DNA from: Methanobacteriota archaeon
GTDB taxonomy: Archaea > Thermoplasmatota > Thermoplasmata > RBG-16-68-12
Length of the DNA: 10,814 bases
Direction: 5' to 3'
NCBI GenBank assembly: GCA_005878635.1
Contig: VBLS01000081.1
Location: 1-10,814 of the forward strand
This document shows positions 6,869 through 10,814 of the stretch, in pieces; position 1 is the stretch's first letter; each line of letters begins with the position of its first letter. Both the position numbers and the translations under genes were made by a program. The notes under the pieces are model-generated. The model searched no databases. It was given only the letters and a program-made list of their open reading frames with translations, and was not told where the DNA came from.

Positions 6869-7693
6869 CTCGGGCCCGCCGAACTCCAGGAGGCGCTTCT
6901 GTCCGTGTTCCGGCGTGTGGATCGCCGCGAAGTCCACGCCCGGGAGACCGAGGATCCGGCGGAACTGATCCGCGCACGCGGGGCCAAACCCGGCGAAGTG
7001 ATTGTTGAAGAGCACGAAGGCGCGAGCGACGCGGTCCTGGACCGACCGCAGGCGCGCGGCCCACTTCTCCATCTCCGCGGTCCGGTCGATTTGGAGGCGG
7101 CCGAGATCGCTCAGGGATCGGTCGCCGATGAACCGGAGGTACACGAAATCCGCGGTGATCTCCGGCAGGGTGTTCAGGTATTGCACTTCGTTCCAGACGA
7201 GCGCGACCTCCCGGCGTCGCAGCGCATCGAAGACCTCCGGCCGCATCCACGAGCTGTGACGGAATTCCACGGCGTACCGGTAGTCCCGCGGTGCGCCGTC
7301 GAGGAAGGCGAGAACCCGCTCCATTCCGTCGTCCTGATGGAGGAACGGCGGCAGCTGCACCAGGAGCGTCGCGACCTTCGGGCGTAGCTCGCCGATCGAA
7401 CGGTAGAACCGATCGAGGGCCTCCCGGGTCGGCCGCATCGCATTCTCGTGCGTGATCACCCGCGGAAGCTTCGCGGCGAACGAGAACGAATCCGGCACGG
7501 AGTCCCTCCACGATCGGATGGTCGCCGGCGGCGGGATCGTGTAGAAGGTGGAATCGATCTCGACGAGGTCGAACACCTTGCTGTAGAGCTTCAGGAACTC
7601 CGATTGGGGCGTGTGACGCGGATAGAAGGGACCGACCCAGAAGTCGTAGGAGTACCCGACGCAGCCGATCCGAAGCTCCACGGCCGCGCTCAT
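6863..7693 (-). CDS. DUF72 (YecE-like) family protein
   Basis: The 276 residues match the DUF72/COG1801 TIM-barrel-like family, whose biochemical role is not established. Family segments seen are IGCVGYSYDFWVGPFYP at the N-terminus, FDLVEIDSTFYTIPPPATIRSW (41-62), FSFAAKLPRVITH (70-82), TLLVQLPPFLHQDDGMERV (109-127), YAVEFRHSSWM (140-150), DFVYLRFIGDR (182-192) and the C-terminal FVLFNNHFAGFGPACADQFRRIL. The ATG at 7693 places GCVGYS about ten residues in, as usual for the family. The frame stays open far upstream through endA, but that upstream translation is not protein-like. It is downstream of endA on the same strand after a 92-base gap with a palindrome, so it may be in the same transcript or have its own promoter. 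Confidence 0.93.
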   Translation of the reverse strand: MSAAVELRIGCVGYSYDFWVGPFYPRHTPQSEFLKLYSKVFDLVEIDSTFYTIPPPATIRSWRDSVPDSFSFAAKLPRVITHENAMRPTREALDRFYRSIGELRPKVATLLVQLPPFLHQDDGMERVLAFLDGAPRDYRYAVEFRHSSWMRPEVFDALRRREVALVWNEVQYLNTLPEITADFVYLRFIGDRSLSDLGRLQIDRTAEMEKWAARLRSVQDRVARAFVLFNNHFAGFGPACADQFRRILGLPGVDFAAIHTPEHGQKRLLEFGGPES

Positions 7694-7741
7694 GGAGACG
7701 GTGGGAGAAGGCTCTTGCGCATGTGGGTGCGGCGGTGGTGA

Positions 7742-7763
7742 CGTACCTCTAAGTAGAGGTACG
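7742..7763. repeat. Perfect 10+2+10 inverted repeat between endA and the DUF72 gene
   Basis: The arms CGTACCTCTA (7742-7751) and TAGAGGTACG (7754-7763) are exact reverse complements, separated by AG. The repeat is 22 bases after the endA stop and 48 bases before the DUF72 start codon, and nothing else in the 92-base gap stands out. As DNA it could be an operator; on the minus strand its centre reads CTACTTAG, which could overlap a TATA-like box for the DUF72 gene. As RNA it could fold as a nine-pair stem with a four-base loop at the 3' end of the endA message. It lacks a T-run, so it is not a classical terminator. Confidence 0.65.
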
Positions 7764-7785
7764 CGCCCGATGCGTCCTGAGAATC

Positions 7786-8838
7786 TCACGGGCGGACGCG
7801 TTCGAGTTTCACGTACCGCACGTCGGAGCCGACCTCGCCGAAGAGGATCTGCTTCTTCACTCCATGCGCGAGTCGAACTGCGCGGCTGATTTCCGGCCAA
7901 GCGCCGCGATGCCCCTTCGGGACCACGTGCACGAGATACTTCGCGTGGTGCGATTCCGGATCTCCCTCGTAGGCGCGGAAGTGCGACCCATACTTGAAGC
8001 CGGTCTTGGAGATGACGCCGCGAGCCGTCAGGTCCTCGTAGGCCCGGAGCCGAAGATCGAAGTCCGGCTGAATGGCCTTCGCTTCCTTGACGAGCCGCGC
8101 CAGGCGGATCGGCCGGTCCGTCTCGGCGTTCCGGACTTCCGCGGTCCCGGCCTTCAGGAGGAACGCGGTCTCCAGGAGGCTCAGCTGCAGCCGACGACCG
8201 ACCATCTTGCCGAAGAAGCCGGCCTCGTGCAGCGCTCGAGCTTCCACCTCGTCGATGACGACCGCGCGGTCTCCGAGGAAATGGACGACGATGCGTTCCT
8301 TCGGCACGCCTATCGCCTGCGATCCGTGGGGGTGCGCCTCCCGAACCCCGTAGTAGGTGAGGTCGCTCTCTTCGTCCACGAGGCCTAGGAGCAGGGTCTT
8401 TCGGACTCCCGCGGCCTCCTTCGCCCGCTCCAACAGTTCCGCCAGGTCGAACACGGCCCGCTCGCTCAGCGCGCGGACCCAATACTTGCTCGGCGTCTTC
8501 CTGGGCGCCCCGCCTCGCGGGTACACCTGGAAATCGACCGGGCCTTCGCGGGACTCGACGACGTACCCGCGTTGGCGCAGGTCCCGGTAGACGAGGTACC
8601 GGATCTCGAACGAAGGCACCGCGGCCCCCGCCGCACGATAGAGGTCCCGCGCCGACACCCGACGCCCCCCTCGACGAACCTCGAGCCGGTCGGCTTCGAC
8701 GAGATAGACCACCTCGAGCAAGTCGAGCTCCAGGGCGCCGCCGGACCGTGGGGTCCCGAAGTACCCGCGGTTGTAGAGGGCGCTGGCCTCCGCCGGGTCG
8801 TTGACCAGGACGTGGTCGTCGGACAGTTCCCCCGGCAT
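7786..8838 (-). CDS. endA: tRNA-splicing endonuclease EndA, two-repeat (alpha2) type
   Basis: EndA cuts introns from pre-tRNA (and some pre-rRNA) at bulge-helix-bulge structures. The 350 residues contain two copies of the subunit fold, about 1-165 and 170-350, as in the homodimeric alpha2 architecture. The C-terminal copy is catalytic: TARGVISKTGFKYGSHFRAYEGD gives Tyr290, SHHAKYLVHVV gives His298, and GVKKQILFGEV gives the lysine at 328 or 329. The N-terminal copy (RQRGYVVESREGPVDFQVYPRG, then SKYWVRAL) lacks the histidine, as expected for the structural half. The ATG at 8838 is supported by a TTTAA box 28-32 bases upstream. The gene is divergent from the COG1395 regulator (117-base gap) and followed by the DUF72 gene. 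The family call is firm. Confidence 0.96.
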   Translation of the reverse strand: MPGELSDDHVLVNDPAEASALYNRGYFGTPRSGGALELDLLEVVYLVEADRLEVRRGGRRVSARDLYRAAGAAVPSFEIRYLVYRDLRQRGYVVESREGPVDFQVYPRGGAPRKTPSKYWVRALSERAVFDLAELLERAKEAAGVRKTLLLGLVDEESDLTYYGVREAHPHGSQAIGVPKERIVVHFLGDRAVVIDEVEARALHEAGFFGKMVGRRLQLSLLETAFLLKAGTAEVRNAETDRPIRLARLVKEAKAIQPDFDLRLRAYEDLTARGVISKTGFKYGSHFRAYEGDPESHHAKYLVHVVPKGHRGAWPEISRAVRLAHGVKKQILFGEVGSDVRYVKLERVRP

Positions 8839-8842
8839 GCGC

Positions 8843-8898
8843 GACCGGCGAAGGACCGGCCCGCGTTAAAGGTTCGGCCGGGGCGCGACTCGACCGGC
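8843..8898. repeat. Three direct GACCGGC copies in the endA / regulator intergenic region
   Basis: GACCGGC occurs at 8843-8849, 8854-8860 and 8892-8898. The first two are 11 bases apart, one helical turn, and lie between the endA start codon and its TATA-like box; the third lies between the two opposed promoters. This could be a repeated binding site, for instance for the adjacent regulator, but in GC-rich DNA chance is possible. Confidence 0.3.
8866..8870 (-). promoter_or_regulatory. TATA-like box of endA
   Basis: On the minus strand this reads TTTAA within AACCTTTAACGC, 28-32 bases before the endA ATG. That predicts a leader of only a few bases. No Shine-Dalgarno element lies between the box and the start codon. 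Confidence 0.55.
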
Positions 8899-8924
8899 CA
8901 TCGAGAAAACCCCATTCCAAGCTG

Positions 8925-8932
8925 TTTATATA
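8925..8932 (+). promoter_or_regulatory. Archaeal TATA box of the COG1395 regulator gene
   Basis: TTTATATA matches the archaeal TATA consensus and is the most AT-rich site in the window. It ends 24 bases before the GTG at 8956, so transcription should start at or next to the start codon (leaderless). This decides the GTG start over the out-of-frame ATGs at 8945 and 8949. An 8-bp palindrome GTTTAAAC follows at 8936-8943, between box and start. Confidence 0.75.
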
Positions 8933-8955
8933 GAAGTTTAAACGATGAATGACTC

Positions 8956-9897
8956 GTGAAACGCGAGGCGATTCTAAAGGAGACGCGGGAAGCGCTCGCC
9001 AAGACGGGCTTCTTCCTTTCCCAACCGCACGGCGAGCGGGGCCTCTGCTTCGACCTCGTCGCCCGCCGCGACGACACGTTGCTCATCGTGAAGGTCTTCC
9101 AGAACGTGGATGGCCTCAGCAAGGGGACCGCGCAGGAGCTCAAGACGATCGCGAGGACGCTGGAAGGATCGCCCCTGGTGATCGGGGAACGGAGCGGGAC
9201 CGGCCCATTGGAGGACGGCGTGATCTACGGCCGGTTCGGCGTGCCGATCCTCTGTCGGAGCACGCTCCTGGAATTCTTGGAGGAAGGCGTCCCGCCGTTC
9301 CTCTTCTCGGCCCCGGGTGGCCTCTACGTGCGACTCGATGCGGCGGCCCTCCGCCGCGTGCGCGACGAACGGGGCCTGTCCCTCGGTGCGCTCGCAGAGA
9401 TGGCGGGAGTCTCCCGCCGGACGATCCAGATGTACCTGGAGGGGATGGCCGCGACGCTCGACGTCGCGATGCGCCTCGAGGACTTCCTCAAGGAGTCGCT
9501 CGCCCTCCCGGTCGATCCGTTTTCCTTCCTCGATCACCCGGCAACCTCCGAGACGGCAGCGCCGCGGCTTGAAGGGTTCGAGCGAGAGTTGTTCCAGCGG
9601 CTGCAGCGCCTCGGCTACGAGGTCCTGCCCACCGCCCGGAGCCCGTTCGATGCGCTTTCGAAGCGCGAGCTGACGACGTTCCTGACCGGCATCGGGGGAG
9701 CAGAAAGCGCCCTCGACCGCAAGGCGGAGGTCGTCTCGAATATCAGCCGGGTCGTCGAGAAAGACTCGGTGATGTTCGTCGTGCGCCGCGCGGTGCGAAC
9801 GAGCATCCGCGGGGTCCCCGTGATCGGACGCGAGGAACTCCGACGGGCCAAGGACTCCGACGCCGTCGAGGAGATGATCTCCGAGAGGAAGGGTTGA
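8956..9897 (+). CDS. COG1395-type archaeal HTH transcriptional regulator
   Basis: This predicted DNA-binding regulator is specific to archaea. The 313 residues have three parts. Residues 1-115 resemble a restriction-endonuclease-like fold (FDLVARRDDTLLIVKVFQNVDGLSKGTAQELKTIA), with Asp33 and Lys46 but no acidic residue two before the lysine, so it is probably a non-catalytic sensing or dimerisation part. Residues 129-182 are a Cro/C1-type helix-turn-helix (LRRVRDERGLSLGALAEMAG, then VSRRTIQMYLEG). Residues 205-300 are a C-terminal domain with FERELFQRLQRLGYEVLPT and SVMFVVRRAV segments. The GTG start follows from the TATA box 24-31 bases upstream. It is divergent from endA and abuts the next gene with no gap, so they share a transcript. 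Targets are unknown; it may act on its own promoter region. Confidence 0.9.
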   Translation: MKREAILKETREALAKTGFFLSQPHGERGLCFDLVARRDDTLLIVKVFQNVDGLSKGTAQELKTIARTLEGSPLVIGERSGTGPLEDGVIYGRFGVPILCRSTLLEFLEEGVPPFLFSAPGGLYVRLDAAALRRVRDERGLSLGALAEMAGVSRRTIQMYLEGMAATLDVAMRLEDFLKESLALPVDPFSFLDHPATSETAAPRLEGFERELFQRLQRLGYEVLPTARSPFDALSKRELTTFLTGIGGAESALDRKAEVVSNISRVVEKDSVMFVVRRAVRTSIRGVPVIGREELRRAKDSDAVEEMISERKG

Positions 9898-10509
9898 ATG
9901 GACGAGGTCCGCCTGGACCGCGCCACCGTTCACATCCTCCCGGTGGTCCGAGGCCTCCCGTCCGAGAGCGAGACCGTCCGCCGGGCGATCGAATCGACGC
10001 GCCCGTCCGCGATCGGATTGAGCATCGGGCCGGAGGAGCTCGAGAGCTTGCGCGCGTACGGAGGCGGGCCGCTGGAGCCGGAGAACTTCGAAGAAGAGAT
10101 CTATGTCGCCGGACTCTCGGCGTGGGAGCCGCCGGTCAAGCCGCCGCCTTGTTTCGACACCGCGATCCGGGCGGCCGACGGCAAGCGCGTGCCCGTCGAG
10201 GCCATCGACATGGACGAGGTCACGTACACGGAGAGCTACGTGAACTGCGTGTCCGCCCTCGAGGTCGTGTTCGTCGGGCGGCTCGAGAGGAGGCTCTCGA
10301 AGAAACGGTTCCTCGCCAGGAATCCACGGGACTTCGTCCTCGAGTGGGACGCCGAGGTGAACGCGTCCCCCGGCTTCCACCAGCTTCAGGCCCGCCGGGA
10401 GGCGTTCATGGCCGGCCGCCTCCGAGAGATCGCGAGCTCGCGGGACCCGGTCCTCGCCGTCGTCGAGGTCGAGCGAGCCCAAGGGGTGCGGGCGGCGCTG
10501 AGCCCCTAG
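9898..10509 (+). CDS. Hypothetical protein, possibly a degenerate TraB-family member
   Basis: This is a 203-residue soluble protein with no signal peptide or membrane helix. Its outline recalls the TraB/PrgY family: an N-terminal strand-helix-strand (ATVHILPVVRGL, then SESETVRRAIESTRPSAIGLSIGPEELESLRA), a middle strand with KRVPVEAIDMDEV, and a late helix plus strand (HQLQARREAFMAGRLREIA, then PVLAVVEVERAQGV). In TraB relatives these regions carry a GxxH motif, an acidic residue after the second strand and a C-terminal GxH; all are absent here (PVVRGL, IGLSIG and VEVERA instead). A catalytic role is therefore doubtful and the family call is tentative. The ATG follows the regulator's stop directly, and a purine-rich GAGAGGAAGGG lies before it at 9883-9893. 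The tight coupling suggests a joint function with the regulator. Confidence 0.75.
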   Translation: MDEVRLDRATVHILPVVRGLPSESETVRRAIESTRPSAIGLSIGPEELESLRAYGGGPLEPENFEEEIYVAGLSAWEPPVKPPPCFDTAIRAADGKRVPVEAIDMDEVTYTESYVNCVSALEVVFVGRLERRLSKKRFLARNPRDFVLEWDAEVNASPGFHQLQARREAFMAGRLREIASSRDPVLAVVEVERAQGVRAALSP

Positions 10510-10569
10510 CCTCGGGAGATGAGGCTCGCTCCGTACTGCACGCCGCAACTATCGAGGACGGCCGCTCGC

Positions 10570-10814
10570 CTAGTAGATCGTGACCAGGCCGAACTGAATC
10601 AGCTGCGAATACCACTGGGTGCGGGTTGTGGGGTCCACGTCATTCAGGTGATCGTACGGGTTGTACGTGGCCCCCCAGCGGGTGATGATCTGCCCGTAGG
10701 TCATGCTGATCGGGCCCGCAATCCCCGAAACGATGATCTCAACCATGTACGTGCCCGCGTTCGTGTTGCCGCTGACGAGGGCGGGTAGGGTCGGGAGCGA
10801 CACACTCGCGAAGG
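10570..10814 (-). CDS. C-terminal part of an unrecognised protein, 5' end beyond the window
   Basis: The frame is open to the window edge and ends at a TAG at 10570-10572; about 80 C-terminal residues are visible. A GTG at 10803 is in frame but is unlikely to be the real start, since the frame continues. The visible part is rich in Tyr, Thr, Asn, Gly and Ile with few charges (AGTYMVEIIVSGIAGPISMT, WGATYNPYDHLNDV, then TRTQWYSQLIQFGLVTIY). This beta-rich style is common in exported or surface proteins, and base composition is visibly less GC-rich than in its neighbours. No family is recognised. It converges on the TraB-like gene across a 60-base gap that holds nothing recognisable. The call as a real coding end rests on composition and the open frame only. 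Confidence 0.6.
   Translation of the reverse strand, partial: FASVSLPTLPALVSGNTNAGTYMVEIIVSGIAGPISMTYGQIITRWGATYNPYDHLNDVDPTTRTQWYSQLIQFGLVTIY

Noticed and set aside
7694..7785. A tRNA or small RNA gene in the endA / DUF72 gap
   Set aside because: The gap has one simple palindrome but no cloverleaf arms, no T-loop sequence and no bulge-helix-bulge motif.
6863..8920. A 685-codon minus-strand frame that would fuse DUF72 to a long upstream part
   Set aside because: The upstream part is the alternative frame of endA. Its translation is Arg/Gly/Pro-rich and matches nothing, while endA has conserved catalytic motifs. Long open frames are expected in DNA this GC-rich.
8974..10548. A 524-codon minus-strand open frame opposite the regulator and TraB-like genes
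   Set aside because: Its composition (Arg, His, Asp, Leu rich) is typical of antisense translation in GC-rich genes, and the plus-strand genes have family motifs and a TATA box.
10630..10675. Inverted repeat GGGG-T-CCACGT and ACGTGG-C-CCCC
   Set aside because: It has a mismatch and a 24-base loop and lies within a coding frame, so chance or codon use explains it adequately.

Overview
This window comes from an archaeon. It begins inside a transcription factor B (TFB) gene and carries a tRNA-splicing endonuclease (EndA), a COG1395-type archaeal HTH regulator and TATA-box promoters placed 24-39 bases upstream of start codons. The DNA is strongly GC-rich (about two thirds by eye) and genes are packed with very short gaps. 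The gene mix and the two-repeat EndA suggest a high-GC euryarchaeal or Thermoplasmatota lineage known mostly from environmental genomes. That placement is inference and no ribosomal marker is present. I see no CRISPR array, insertion sequence, tRNA or rRNA.

Left part (1-2272): the 3' end of tfb (+) converges on a small minus-strand operon. This operon holds a PhzF-family isomerase/epimerase and, 26 bases further, an unrecognised multi-pass membrane protein.

Middle (2273-6049): a 38-base divergent control region separates phzF from a plus-strand pair, a fold-type I aminotransferase and a YtcJ-like amidohydrolase one base apart. Converging on the amidohydrolase is a DUF1028 protein with a C-terminal peptidoglycan-binding-like domain. 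Aminotransferase, amidohydrolase, PhzF-like enzyme, membrane protein and DUF1028 together look like a neighbourhood for catabolism or modification of amino-acid or amide compounds. The substrate cannot be read from sequence.

Right part (6050-10814): a HAD-family hydrolase (+) converges with a DUF72/YecE protein (-), the two stop codons sharing one TCATGA hexamer. Upstream of DUF72 on the same strand is endA, with a perfect 10+2+10 inverted repeat in the 92-base gap between them. endA is divergent from the COG1395 regulator, which is immediately followed by a small protein that looks like a degenerate TraB-family member. The window ends inside the 3' part of an unrecognised minus-strand gene of different composition.

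Best leads: the 22-base palindrome between endA and the DUF72 gene, the shared divergent promoter with an inverted repeat at 2287-2311, the DUF1028/amidohydrolase/aminotransferase neighbourhood, and the regulator plus TraB-like pair, both of which seem to have lost the catalytic residues of their enzyme relatives. I found no clearly new defence or mobile system here. Gaps between genes are all below 300 bases.
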